Positions 12,571 through 25,565 of a DNA stretch of 64,000 bases are shown in pieces. The notes under the pieces are model-generated. The model was not told the origin of the DNA. It saw nothing but the letters and a program-made list of their open reading frames with translations, and did not search any database. Made by a program: the position numbers and the translations under genes. The first letter of the stretch is position 1; the number at the start of each line of letters is the position of its first letter. This stretch comes from Physcia stellaris (taxonomy: Eukaryota; Ascomycota; Lecanoromycetes; Caliciales; Physciaceae): positions 1-64,000 of the forward strand of contig JABSSW010000070.1 in assembly GCA_018902385.1 (NCBI GenBank), in the 5' to 3' direction.

Positions 12571-13100
12571 AAAAAATTCGACGAACAAACACGACAAAAC
12601 GATATAAAAAAATGCAATCGAAATCATACGTTAAACAATTAATTTCGAATTTTCGCAACAATCAATGAATTTTCAATATTAAAATTTGTCAAAATTTGTT
12701 GATTTCATTAATAATTCACTTTAAATTTAAAAGAATGAAAATATTAAACGCGTACAAAACGCAATAAAAAAATATTTGTATTTAATTACGAAATTGATTG
12801 CGCAACGCGTTTTTTATGACAATATAAAAATTAACGTATTGAAAACGACGAATTTTGTTGACGAAATCAAAAAAATGCGAAAAACAATTAAAAATTTTGA
12901 TTTTTCGCACAATGCGAAAAATCGAAATATTAAAATCGATGTTTTCAATACGATTAATAAAAAAATTGCAAAAAACGACGATAATGATGAAAGAAAAACG
13001 TAAAAAAATTCGATAACGAAAACGAATTCGAAAACAACGAAAATACGAACGATAAAAATTTTATAATATTCGATTTTTAATTTGATTAAATAACGAAAAT
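12571..13100 (+). repeat. Unit T, copy 1 (~0.53 kb)
   Basis: Matches 15643-16165 from the ACGAACAAACACGACAAAAC start to the ATAACGAAAATG end. Both strands have short frames (for example 12776-13003, Lys/Asn/Asp-rich), but no motif is recognised. T and S2 form the repeated 3.07-kb unit. T does not begin TG or end CA, so it is not an obvious LTR. Confidence 0.65.
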
Positions 13101-15640
13101 GCATTATTATTTAATTTTCATTTCACGTATGAAAAATATTAATATAAAAAACAATTCAAACACGAATTCAAATTGAATAAATTAATTATTCAACAAAAAT
13201 AATATTATGTTTAAATGATTGAAATATTATTATTCACAAATATTTTCAAAATGTTTCGAACAAAATAAATATTTTTTATTTGAAAAATTATTCGTTTCGC
13301 ATAAATCGTTTTTACATAAATCATTTTATAACAATTAATTATAAAAATAATACGCAAAAATAATGTATTTAATTTATTTTCAAACATTTTTGTAATAAAC
13401 GTTTCGATATTTTTTTGCAAAATTTGAAAAATCGATATTTGAATTTTGATATTCGCATTTATATTTTGTATTATTTTTTTCACAAATTTCGCGAACGATT
13501 TTTTTGCAATTAAAAATTCAATAATTTTTTAAAAACGTTTAATTTCGCGCAATGTGATCATTTCGAATTTTGTTCGTTTGTGTTTTTATTAATGTATTAA
13601 TTAATATTCGATAATATATAATTTGAATACATTATCGATTTGTTTGCGATTTTTATTTTAATCAATAAATTCAAACGTTTTACGATTGATTTTTTATTCG
13701 ATTCATGAAAAAATTTAAACGTCAAACATTTGAACGCGAACGATTTAAACGCAAAAAATTGAAACGCAAAAAATTAAAACGCGAAAAATTTAAACGCGAT
13801 TTAATTCAATTTTTATAATTTTTTTAATCAACGTTTTGTTTTTATTCACATTAATATTATTATTTATTTATTGATTTCTTTTTTTCATGACGCGTGTTTC
13901 GATTTGTGAATTTATGCATAATTTTGACGCATTATTCGATTCATTTAAAATTTATTTATTTTTGTCGAATTTAATATGAATAATGACAATATTATAAATA
14001 TCGAACTTTTTCGCAATTTTGATTTCATTTTTATCAAATATTTTTTCATTTGATTCATCGTTTTCGATATTTTTTCGATTTTCAAACATTTGAAATGTTG
14101 TTATTTTCAATTTTTTTGAAATGTTTTTATATTCAACAATTGCGATAATTTGTTAATTTATATATTATCGTTATGCATTATTCGATTTACAAATCAAAAA
14201 ATTATTATTAATATTAATATCAAAGATTTTAATATTTCGCGTTTTGTTAAATTTTTTATTATTATTAAATTCAACAAACATTTCAACAACGATTTTCGAT
14301 TTAAATTTTTTAATAACGTTCGTCAAAATGTTTTAATAAATTGACGAAATATTAATCGAAAACGAAACAAACAATTCAATTTTTTTCAACAAAACGTTTT
14401 ATTATTTGTTAATTTATGCATTATTTTTTTGCATTATTATTTTTATTAATGTTTGTATTTTTCGTTAAAATATTATCAACAATATTTTTATCGTTTTTAT
14501 TCATCGTTTTAACAATAACAATTGTTGATTGAACGTTTAAAAAAACAAAATTCACGAATTTTTGAACACGAAAATTTTTTGAAAAAATTTTTTTTTCAAT
14601 TTTTAAATTTTGAATGAACGTCGAAATATTTTAAACATTGTTAATTTATGCATTATTTTTTTGCATTATTATATTTATTTATTGTTGTTACAAATGAAAA
14701 TTTAATAAAATTGTTATTGATTACAAAATTAAACATGCAATAAAACGATTGTTGTTTATTAATCAATAAATTCATTTTTTCGCGATACAAATTTGTATTA
14801 ATTGTAAACGTTATATAAATATCGATGCGATCGTATTAAATATTTAATGAAATTTTTTATATCGAAATATTGTTTTTAAATTTAACGTTTAAATTTTTTC
14901 GATAAACGCAAAAATCGCGTATCGACAATTTTCGATCGATTTTTTATAATATTTTCAATTTTTTTTTTCGATATTGATAAATTATTTGTCAAATTTAATT
15001 ATTTTCGTGTGTAATATTTGTTATTTTTCGTTTCAAAATTGAATGCATGATTATATCGCATTATCAATATTAATTAATTTTATTGTACACAATTTTATAA
15101 ATTTAACGAATAAATATTAATTTGAATTTTCAAATTTGATTCATTTTTCGTTTTCAAATATAATTCAATTGTTTATCGCAACACGTTTGTTAATAAATTT
15201 AATCATAAATTTGTTTCTAATTTTATCGATTAATTGATGTTGATTTATATTCGATATACGTTTTGAACATAATTCAAAAATAATGTATTATTTTGTCGCA
15301 TTATCGTATTGATATTTATATTCAAAATATTCGAATTCGCATAATTTACATTTGTTAAAATTTATTTTACGAATTCAAAAAATGTCGTTAATCGCAAAAA
15401 AAAAATGATCGAAATTCAAATCGAATTTTACAAAACACAAAATATCGATAATAAATTGTTATTTAATTTGAATTTGATAAAAAAAATCGCGAATTTTTGA
15501 AAAATAATAATAATAAAAAATATTCGATATTTGCATTGTGAAAAAAATTATAATAATATAATCAAATAATCGCAAAACAAATATTGCAATTTTTAATTGA
15601 TTTTTAAAGTTTTTTTTGAAAAAAAAATTTATCGACAAAA
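13100..15640 (+). repeat. Repeat S, copy 2 (2.5 kb)
   Basis: Second copy of S, parallel to 6510-9045, with many transitions and small indels but intact collinearity, including the four-fold ~240-bp periodic motif. It is followed directly by T copy 2 with no R insertion, so the S2/T' junction shows what the S1/T junction looked like before R entered. Confidence 0.7.
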
Positions 15641-15642
15641 CA

Positions 15643-16165
15643 AAAAAAAATTCGATGAACAAACACGACAAAACGATATTAAAAAATGCAATCGAAATCA
15701 TACGTCAAACAATTAATTTCGAATTTTCGTAACAATCAATAAATATTAAATATCAAAATTTGTTAATTTTATTAATGATTTATTTTAATTTCAAAACGAT
15801 AAAAACATTAAACAAACGCAAAACGCAAAAAAAAATATTTGTATTTAATGACGAAATTAATCGCGCAACGTTTTTTTTATAATAAAATAAAAATTCGCGT
15901 ATTAAAAACGACGAATTTTGTTAACGCGATAAAAAAATGCGAAAACAATTAAAAATTTTGTTTTTTCACACAATGCGAAAAATCGAAATATTAAAATCGA
16001 ATTTCTTAATGCGATCAAAAAAGAAAAAAATGCAAAAAAAGACGATAATAACGAAAAAAAAACGTGAAAAATTTCGATAACGAAAACGAATTCGAAAATA
16101 ACGAAAATACGAATAATGCAAATTTTATAATATTCAATTTTTAATTTAATTGAATAACGAAAATG
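15643..16165 (+). repeat. Unit T, copy 2
   Basis: Starts TTCGATGAACAAACACGAC and runs parallel to 12571-13100. Differences are mostly transitions. Beyond 16165 the two flanks diverge. Confidence 0.65.
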
Positions 16166-16425
16166 TATTATTATAATGCATTATCATTTGTTTGTGAATA
16201 ATAATTAATTTTTTTTAAATTGTATTATCAAAATTTATTATTCATTATTCATGTTTGAAATCTTTTTCAATATTTTTTTTAATAGAATTTCGAAATTTGA
16301 AAAAAAAAATCTATTTTTATTATTTTTTATAAATAATATTTCAAATCAAATCAAATTTTTTAAATCAAATTTCAAATTCAAAAAAATTGATTTGACGTCA
16401 AAACAAACTTTAAATCGAATATATT
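16166..16425. other. AT-rich flank of gypsy A
   Basis: Unremarkable AT-rich sequence. Its last five bases, ATATT (16421-16425), are the left target duplication of element A. Confidence 0.5.
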
Positions 16426-16669
16426 TGTTACGAACATGTTTGACAAATAGATTTGACAAATTTGACAAATAAATCTGATAAATAAATAGTTGATATAATA
16501 TAATCGAACAACGAATTATGTTTTAATTTTACGTCGAAATTAACGTGATTTGAAACTTGACGTCGCACATTGTTTGCAATTTCAACATTTTGTATTTATT
16601 TGTTTTTGCAAATTTATTGTTTTCGTTTAATTAATCAATAATACGATTATTCAAACACGATTTATGATA
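16426..16669 (+). repeat. Gypsy A 5' LTR
   Basis: Starts TGTTACGAACATGTTTGACA, contains a tandem TTTGACAAAT/AAAT stretch near 16440-16490, and ends CACGATTTATGATA. The end is TGATA rather than TG...CA; the solo LTR at 33025-33211 ends TCGTGACA, suggesting the ancestral terminus. The limits were set where all six LTRs of A, B and C stop agreeing. Confidence 0.88.
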
Positions 16670-16859
16670 TTACAATAAATTTTCAATTTTTATCGCTCGT
16701 CGTGATACGCGAACGTTCAAAAATAAAATTTCAAATCGATCAAATTTTTCGTGAAAAACAAACGACGAAAATCGTGTAATTACAAATCGAATTTACACGC
16801 AAACGACGAAATTTTCGACGATAAAAAACGACGAAACGACGACGATTTTTTTTTTCGAA

Positions 16860-18360
16860 ATGATTCGCAATCATCATGAAACAATTTTATTTAATTCATT
16901 TCGTCAAAATCTAAATATCGACGAAATACAAAAAAACGTTGAGCAAATGCTAAACGAAACTTACGAAATCGATGAAAAATTCACGATTCGTTACAAATTT
17001 CGTCAATTTTTTTTATTACAAACGTTGTGTCGAATCAAAACGACGATGTCACGCATTTTTTGAACATAAAAATCGTTCGTCAATTGAAATATTGAATTCA
17101 ACATCATTTCGACGATTTTTTGAACGTATTCAATGATTTACGCATCGATCGAAACAAATATTTGATCGTTTTAAAAAATTTTCACGAATTCGTCAAGTTG
17201 TTCAAAATTCAAAAAAAAATCTATTCGATATCGATAATATTTTTGAGCAAATACGCGACAAATTTAAAACGTTCGAAAAAAAAAAAAATGATGAATCAAT
17301 TCATTGACAAACGTATTAAATATAACGATTTGATCAAATTGAATGAAATTCGTCGTTTTGAACGTGTTTTCAATTTCGATTCAAATAAAAATTCAAACAA
17401 TATCGATGATGACGAAAAAAAATCTGTTGTTGAAAATTCGATCGTTACAAATTTTGTCAAATTTTCGAAAAAAAAACGCACGAACAAACATTCGAATTTC
17501 GATAAATTCACAAACAATTTGAATTTTGATTGATTTATTTGAAAAATCAACGTTCACGATAAATTCACGATTAACAATGATTGATACGAAATTGCTCGAT
17601 TCATGATCACGACAATAATCGATTGAATTAAAAAAAAAACAATCAAACATATTCAATTTCGTCAATATAACAATTTGAATTATTTCGAAAATGAAATAAT
17701 GATAATCAATTTTTTCGAAAACATTTATGAAAATTCAAATCATCAACGCAACGTACGTCGAAAATATCGAGATTTGATCATAATCGATATTTAGAATTTT
17801 CAGTTTTTTTATTCGAATTTTCATCGTTTGAGTATTCAGACTAATTTCGACGAATTTACGTTGATGAATGATTTGATTGACAAGTTTATCATATCGTTAA
17901 AACAAATTTTGAACAATTCGTTTCGTTATCATTTCATTTTGTTCGCGTGAAAAAATGACATTCAACAAATGTACAACGATTTGATTAATATTGAAAAAAA
18001 AATTCGCATTCGAATTTAAAAATCAATTTTCATGATTTTCAAATCGATTTTTGTTGTTTCGATTGCAATTTCGTTTGTTAAATCAATTACGTCGACGTTT
18101 TTCGTCAAATTCAAAAACGATCATAAATATGATTCGATTATCGATCAATTGATCGTCACGAACAAATGTTTCACGTGTAAAAAATTCGATCATAATTGAA
18201 AATTTTGTTTCAACGTCAACAAATTTCAAAAACGTCAATAACATAAATTACAAATACATCAATTGAATTTTGATATCGATTCGAGCGAATTTGATTCGAA
18301 AAATTGACAATTCATGTTAAAAACGCGATTGATTAATATTTAAAAAAATTTTCTATTCAC
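16860..18360 (+). pseudogene. Gypsy A gag, decayed
   Basis: Starts MIRNHHETI, shared with B (36066) and, as MTRNHHETI, with C (minus, 56719). The middle part (17120-17533) is the Gag core/basic region. A CCHC zinc knuckle CX2CX4HX4C lies at 18167-18208, with a TGA at the position where these knuckles often have Trp. Several frame changes separate the pieces. The family role is the capsid and nucleic-acid binding. Confidence 0.75.
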
Positions 18361-18369
18361 GATGATAAT

Positions 18370-18705
18370 ATGTTTGATTTTTTTATCAAACGATTTTTAA
18401 TCATCATTTGTACGTTATCATTCAACGATAATAAACATAAATTAAAAATTTTAATAAACATTGATACAATCGATTATGCGTTCATTGATAAAAAAATCGC
18501 GCAATTTGTGTGCAACATGTTGAACATGAAATTCGTATTTTTATTGAAATCGAAATCATTGATTGAATTCGATGATCGTTATGTTTTTTTTATAATTCAC
18601 GCGATATATTTCAAATTGACATTAAAATTACATTTCGAATTGATCGTTTTTTTGTTAATCATTGATTTCGATAATCATTCGATAATTTTAAAAAATCGTG
18701 AATAA
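18370..18705 (+). pseudogene. Gypsy A aspartic protease domain, inactive
   Basis: The retropepsin-like region is readable as KLKILINIDTIDYAFIDKK. The expected active-site Asp-Thr-Gly reads Asn-Ile-Asp in the same place in A, B and C; each change is a C-to-T or G-to-A transition. The downstream half carries a conserved HFELIVFLLII stretch. The frame is open for 111 residues because few Trp codons fall within it. Confidence 0.75.
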
Positions 18706-19449
18706 ACAAACATGAAATTATATTAAACATGATTTACGATAAATTGATTTTTAAATCGTTTAAATGCAATCATCACGACAACATATTCAATCAAACGATA
18801 CAAACTCGTCGTTTAAAAATTTTCAAATCAAATCGTCGATGAAATGTATTTAATTGACGTCGCGATACAAAATTATCGTCGAAAAATAATACAAAACACA
18901 TAACGACGATAAAATTTCGATATATCATTTTGTTTCGTTTCGTTTCAAAATCAAATTTTTATTTTTTATTGTTGAAAACGAATCAAATATAATCGATTCG
19001 AAATATTTCGAATGTTCAATTTATTCAGAAATCGATATCGACGACGAGTCGTCAACAATCGAATTAAATAATTCAAAAATTGATATTACGATTGTTACGA
19101 AAACGACATTCGTCAAAAAAAAAACTGAAAAATCAACGTAATAAACGATGAAAAACGAAAAAACAACAATCAAAATTCTCGTTATTTTCAAAATTGAACT
19201 TTGACGATTCGATGAATATCGCAATGATTAATGCAATTTTTTTTGTTTGTTAATCGATGTCAAAAATCGAAAACAAAACGTTTAATGTTTTTTCATTACG
19301 ATTAATCAAATTGATTTCGCGTTCAAGACATTACAAACGAATTTTGAATCGTTAAAAATCGTCGTCATAATCAAAAAAATTTTAAAACACGAACAAATCA
19401 AATCGATATTCGAACGAATAATGAAAAAAATGTCAAAATATTTTCGTCA

Positions 19450-20330
19450 TTTATCAAAAGTATTTGATTTTCAAAAAATTATCAAATTGTTTTTTATAAA
19501 TCATACGATTATAAAATCGAATTGTTGAACGATAACAGTTTTTTGTTTCGCAATCGAATGTATTTTTATTCGAATTCAAATTTAAAAATTGAAAAATTAT
19601 TTGAAAAAACATTTGCAAAAAAAATTTATCGTATTTAATCAAACGACATATGTTTTATTTGTTTTATTTGCGATCAAATTCAACAATCAATTACGTTTGT
19701 GTGTAAATTATCGTCGATTCAATTACATTACAAAACGCAATCGATATTTCATTTTTTTGATTGAGAAAATTTTGATCAAAATTCAAAATTGCAAATATTT
19801 GATCAAGTTGAATATTATATCAATTTTCAATAAATTTCGAATAAGTGAAAAAAATGAAAAATTCATTACGTTCGTCATTTTTATGAAATCGTATAAATAT
19901 CGAATATTATTTTTTGAATTAATCAACGATTTTGCGAATTGACAATATTACATAAATGATTTTTTGTTCAATTTTTTGAACGAATTTTGTGAAATTTATT
20001 TGAATGACATATTCATTTATAACAAATTCAAAAAAAACATATCGTGCACGTTCGAACAATGTTGAAAAAATTCAAAAAAATCGATTTACAAATGAATATT
20101 GAAAAATGCGAATTTTTCAAAAAAAAATGATTTTTTTGAACGTTATATTTTCGAAAAATGATTTTCGCATGAATTCAAAAAAAATGCAAATCATAATTGA
20201 TTGAACACGTTTTATCAATTTCAAAAAAATTAAAATTTTCGTGAATTTCGTCAATTTCTATCGACGTTTCATTCGCGATTTTTCGAAAAAAATCAAAATT
20301 TTCATTCGCATGATCAAGAAATTCGTAAAT
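19450..20330 (+). pseudogene. Gypsy A reverse transcriptase, inactive
   Basis: Recognisable blocks in order are QLRLCVNYRRFNYITKRNR (about 19690-19745), the LI.IQNCKYLIKLNIISIFN block, and a PFGL block decayed to FFELINDFAN followed by TGA where Trp is normal. The catalytic YLDD reads YLND at 19997-20008: a TTG-GAT to TTG-AAT change, i.e. GG to GA. The family makes DNA from the element RNA in the cytoplasmic particle. Stops and frameshifts make it nonfunctional. Confidence 0.85.
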
Positions 20331-20800
20331 TTCGAATGAATTACGAAAATCGAAAAAATTTTCAATTTATTCAAAAAAACGATAATCGAAATTTTTATAT
20401 TTCGTCATTACGATAAAATCAAACAAATCATTTTAAAAATCGATTTTTCAAATTACGTCAATGCGAAAATGTTATCGCAATACGATAACGAAAAATTTTT
20501 GCATTTCGTTGTTTTTTACAATCGAAACATGATTTCAATCGAATGCAATTACGAAATTTATAACAAAAAATTATTGATCATCATTCGTTGTTTGAAATAT
20601 TGACGTTCAAAATTCGAAAAAATTGACGAATCAATCAAAATTTTCATCGATCACAAAAATTTAAAAATTTTCATAATTTCGAAAAAATTAATTTTTCGTC
20701 AAATTCGTTGAGCAAAAATTTTATCGAAATTCAATATTGTCATTCAATTTCAATCAAAAATTCAAAACGTTAAAACAAACGTTTTGATTCGCATGTCGAA
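20330..20800 (+). pseudogene. Gypsy A RNase H region, decayed
   Basis: Collinear with B (39500-39960) and C. Readable pieces include IFIRHYDKIKQI, VVFYNRNMISIECNYEIYN and a DHKNLKIF-like block. TGA interrupts the block that normally reads ...LEHWRPE. Placed between RT and integrase as in all Ty3/gypsy elements. Confidence 0.7.
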
Positions 20801-20869
20801 TTTACGATTTAAAAACGATAACGATAAACGACATCAATATAAAAAACAAATATTGTTTATTTCAAAACG

Positions 20870-22130
20870 ATTCGAAATTCATGTCGTCAAATTTGACGAA
20901 TCAATTTACGAACGAATTTTCGTCGCAAACAAAACAAACGATAATTGTTGAACATATCGTGAAACATTTAATCAAAATTTTATTTTCGTGAATGAAATCA
21001 ATTTACGCGATTGTCAAAAAAAAAACGATGTTTTATATTACAAAAATCGATTATGAATGTTCGTCGATGTTTTTTTTTCTCGTTGATTTTTTTAATAAAA
21101 ATTTATGAATTTTTCGTATCGAATCATTTTGAATTTAATCGCATGAAAAAATTTTTACGTCGTGATTATTATTGATTCAACATGCGCAAAACAATTCGTC
21201 GATACGTACGTAATTGTCACGAATATTAACGAATTAGAATTTTCAAAAATCGTAAAAACGAATTATTCATTTTTTTGATCATATTTTTGCAACGTTGAAC
21301 GAATATATTCATTGATTTTATCACGAAATTATTTGACGTTCACGATCATAATGTCATTTGCACGATAATCGACAAATTTAATAAAAAACGTCATTATGCA
21401 TTCTGTACAACGAAAAACGAGAATACAAATGTCGAAATCACAACAAAAATACTCATTCAATACGTGTTTCGTATTTATGATTTGTTTTTTTTCATAACAT
21501 TTAATCGAAATTTTCAATTCGTGTTTTTCGTATAACAAATTTTTTGCAAAATTTTCGACATCAAATGTAAATTTTTCACGATTTTTCATTCAAAAATTGA
21601 TAATCAAATCGAAAAAATCAATCAAAACATCGAAAAACAATTGCGACAATATTACAATTACATACAAAACGATTAAAACGTTTAATTATTTATGATCGAA
21701 TTTGCAAACAATAACGCGATTTTTGCATTTATTGAATTGTCATCGTTTTTCGTCAACAAAAATTTTCATTCACGTATGAATTTTTTATCGAATTTTATTT
21801 CGTATATCACGACAAAAAAACGATTTTTGATCGTTAAAACGAAAAACATCATAAACACAATGCAAAACATTTTCGATTATGTACGAATTTACGTCGAAAT
21901 AATTCAAAAACGCATGACGACACAAATTAACAAACATCGCAAAATCGTCGAATACGTCAAAAAAAATTACGTTTTTTTGAATCGACGAAACATCAAAATC
22001 ATTAAATCATTCGACAAGTTTGATGACAAAAAATTTGATTCATACAAAATGTTAAAACGTATGAACAATTTTTATCAATTTAAATTGTTTGAAACAATGC
22101 GAATTTATGATGTGTTTCATTGTTGATTTT
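20870..22130 (+). pseudogene. Gypsy A integrase, decayed
   Basis: The zinc-binding region precedes a core with HDHNVICTIIDKF (first catalytic Asp kept, about 21340-21380). The second catalytic position is a DRG block decayed to FNRNFQF, with the Asp now Asn. The Glu block reads IDNQIEKI and is retained. The C-terminal part is a long frame (21692-22126, 144 residues) with MIEFANNNAI and RIYDVFHC-like ends typical of fungal chromovirus integrases. Confidence 0.8.
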
Positions 22131-22199
22131 TGCGCAAAAATTTTTGTAATTTTTTCGAAAATCAAATCAACGAATCATTCGATTTCGTTGTAATTAACG

Positions 22200-22500
22200 A
22201 GAATTTCGAATGAAAAATGAACGACATTTTAAAATTTCGATATTATTACGATCGTTTTCAATATCGCGTCAATTGATTAAATTGATCACATAATCGAATT
22301 TGATATTACATCGATAACGATGAATTCGATAATGTTCGTGACATGATGAATAATTATTATCGAATTCATTTCATCGTCGCAAATTCGAAATCATTCAAAA
22401 TTATTTTTTTCGTTTTTCAAATCGATGATCAAAATTCATTTGCGAATCGTCGTCGTTTTCGAAAAAAAATCGTCGTTTTGACATTTATTGAAATTACGTT
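22200..22500 (+). pseudogene. Gypsy A chromodomain, decayed
   Basis: Reads ILKFRYYYDRFQYRVN, then TGA-LN-TGA and ..YYIDNDEFDNVRDM, the classic chromodomain layout with Trp positions converted to TGA. The chromodomain in these elements directs integration toward methylated-histone heterochromatin. This fits the clustered, nested insertions here (inference). Confidence 0.75.
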
Positions 22501-22839
22501 CGATTAAATTTTGAAAATTTCAATTAAATTTGAATTCATTTTGATTTCATTCGTTCGTTTCAAAATTTTTTTTTTCAATTTCAAATTTCATTATCATCGT
22601 TTCGACGTTGTTTACAGTCAAAATTTACGTCGCATAAAGAGTTGAATCGTGTCAAAAATATTTTTAGAAATTATCGTTCGATTTTATTGAATTGTAAATT
22701 GATGCAACATATTGAAAAAATCAAAAAATAATAATCGTGAAAATTTCAAATTTTGAATTCATTCAAAACAATCGACAACGTTTTCGTTTCGAATCAACGA
22801 CAAATCGTCGAAACGACGTTCGCGAAAAGAAAAAAATAA

Positions 22840-23085
22840 TGTTACGAACATGTTTGACAGATAAATTTGACAAATGTTTGACAAATAAATTTGATAAATA
22901 AATAGTTGATATAATATGATCGAACAACGAATTATGTTTTAATTTTACGTCGAAATTAACGTGATTTGAAATTTGACGTCGCACATTGTTTGCAATTTCA
23001 ACATTTTGTATTTATTTGTTTTTGCAAATTTATTGTTTTCGTTTAACTAATCAATAATACGTTTGTTCAAACACGATTCATGATA
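22840..23085 (+). repeat. Gypsy A 3' LTR
   Basis: Starts TGTTACGAACATGTTTGACA directly after the purine-rich tract and ends CACGATTCATGATA. It is followed by ATATC, the right target duplication. Confidence 0.88.
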
Positions 23086-23599
23086 ATATCGATTTGAATT
23101 TAAATTTGACATTAAAATTAAAAATTTGAATTTGACGTCAAAACAAATTTCAAATTTTACATTTCAAATTTGATTCGATTATTTCGAATCAAATTTTTGA
23201 TTTTTTTCAAATTTTTGATTCGACGCGATCAATTTATTCGTATACATTATGTATTAATCACATTATTTTATTTTTTTGATCATTTTTATTATTTGTATTT
23301 TTTTTCTATTTGTATATTTATATTGTTTTTTTTTGTTTTGAATATTTATGTTATAAAATAATTACGATATGTATAAAATAAATAATAAAATAATTAATTC
23401 TTATTATTTAGCAAATTGCAAAATACACATAAAAATAATTGTCGAAATTTTGCGAAATTTTTTTTTTATTAAAAAATGTTATTAATTCAATTTTATGTGC
23501 AAATGTATCGTAACAAATATTCACAAAAAAAATTGCGTTTTCGTAATTATAAATATTGCAAATATTTATAACGTTAAAATCGTTTAACGTATTAAATAA
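23086..23599. other. AT-rich DNA between gypsy A and repeat R copy 3
   Basis: Long T-rich and A-rich stretches, no gene. A hydrophobic 63-residue frame (23170-23361) is composition-driven and not called. Confidence 0.5.
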
Positions 23600-24448
23600 A
23601 AATTAAATTCGAATTGAAAAAAATGACAATTATATTGTGTAAAACAATTATTACGAATATATTTTATAACAAAACAATTTTCGAATTCAACATTATTTCG
23701 TTGTTTAAATTATAACAATAATTTATTCAAAACAACAAAATTTTTATAAATTAAAACAACGACGATCAATTTTTTTATTTGTTATTTTTTTTATTACAAT
23801 TTATTTTTATTTTATATTAACGTTTCAATTCACAAAATTTATATTTCGATAACGTCAATTTCAAATATATTTTCAAAATTCATTTTTTTTTTCGTTATTT
23901 TTTTTTTCGCAACATGATTACAAAACAATTCAAAACGTTATTTTTATTTGCGTCGCGCGCAATTTCAAAACATAATTTAAAAATTTTTTGTTTTCATTTT
24001 TTATCGAATTCGTTTTTTCGAAATTTTTGAAAATTGTTTGTGTTTTGTTCAATTTATAACGTTTGATTTGATTTTGTTGCAATTTCAATTGTTTTGATTT
24101 CGAATATTTAAACAAAATAATAATAATTATAATCAAAATTTTGCATTATTGTTTCAAATTTGATTGAACGAATTGTTTCATTTCGCAATGAACAATGATT
24201 AATCGTAAATTTCGCGATTTTGACGATGCATTATTTTAAAATTTAAAATTTGAATTGAAAACGATAACGTATCGATCGTTTGTTAAAACATCATGTTTAT
24301 TGTTGCGAATTTCTTAATCAAAAAATGTTAACGATGTCACAAAAATTTATAATATTATTCACGTTAAAATTTTGAAAATGTTTTGTCAAACGATAATCGA
24401 AATTTCGAATAAAATTTGAAATTATGATAAAATAACGCAAAAAAAAAT
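23600..24448 (+). repeat. Dispersed repeat R, copy 3 (right end missing)
   Basis: Matches 9046-9790 and the reverse complement of 32000-32817. It starts TTCGAATTGAAAAAAATGAC and ends at a CGCAAAAAAAAATCG stretch. The last ~210 bp present in the other two copies are absent, so it is truncated or the end has diverged beyond recognition. Confidence 0.65.
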
Positions 24449-25565
24449 CGATAAACAACGTATTTTATTTTATCAACAAATTTTCGATCAAATAATTTAA
24501 AAATAAATTTATTAAAAAATTATTATCGAAAAACGATTTTGACGTCATTTTAATTAAAATTAAAAAAAAGCAAAAATTTAATTATAAAACACAATTTATA
24601 AAAAAATATCTTTGATTATTTTTATTTGACTTTTTTGTCGAATTAAAAATCAATTTTTTTAAATCAAAAATATCAATTTTCATCGCATTTTTATTCACAA
24701 TTATTCAATAAACACATAAAGTTATGAAATAATCAAGTTGTAAAATTATTCAAACGCATTTTAACATATTAACAATTGCATCAATTCGAACAATATTGAA
24801 TTTATTATGAAATTTGAAAATATCGAAATTTTGAAATTTAACAAATTTGTTTCGCAAATCAGAATTTTTTCGTTAAATTCGATGTTTTTATCAATTGAAA
24901 ATTCAAATTTTTAATCGAAACATATGTCAAAATCATTTTCGAAAATTTTTACTTTAAAAAAATTCGAACAAATTTGTAAATAAATTGTTTCGACATTGTT
25001 GCATTATTAACAATTTTTAATTTTTCAAAATGCGATATTAACGAAATGAAAAAATTTACGTTTGTTCAATAAATAAAACAAATAACAATATATCGAACGA
25101 ACAATTGTAATGACGTAAAAATTCAAATTATAACGAACAACGTGAACAATTAAATTAATTATAATAATTAAAAATCAAACAATTAAAACGACGAAATTGA
25201 ATAATAATGACTTTAAACAACGCAAATTGTGAATTTGATAATAAAAAAATTTGAAAAAAAAAACGAAAATTAAAAATTATCAATATGAAATTTCGTTAAT
25301 GATTTTTTCGTCAATAATCTCGTCGTTAAAATGTATTTTCACGTCGTATTTTTATCGTTAATTTACGATTAAATATCAAACACGTTATTTCAATGTTACG
25401 TTAATTTTTATTCACGATTATAATTATCGTCGTGTTCAAATTTATCAACGTTGAATTTTATTTACAGTAATTTGACGATAAATTTGCTGTTGACAAATGC
25501 ACAAAATTACGAAATTTACGAATAACGAAGTTTGATATATTTATCGCATTTACGGTTGATTTACA
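24449..25565. other. AT-rich DNA grading into the host island
   Basis: Nothing recognised. Composition shifts over about 25440-25570 from the decayed pattern to normal host sequence, with AG, CT and then GG/CC reappearing. Confidence 0.55.

Larger units (their letters stand above)
16426..23085 (+). mobile_element. Gypsy chromovirus A, full length (6.66 kb), decayed
   Basis: LTR-gag-protease-RT-RNase H-integrase-chromodomain-LTR in the Ty3/gypsy order, flanked by LTRs of 244 and 246 bp. The target duplication is ATATT (left) / ATATC (right). Every coding domain is disrupted by transitions and TGA stops. Copies B (35590-42214) and C (46469-57207, minus) belong to the same family. The leader after the 5' LTR has CTCGTcgTGATACGCGAA at about 16696, also present in B, C and (modified) in E and F. 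The polypurine tract before the 3' LTR is CGCGAAAAGAAAAAAA. Confidence 0.92.
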
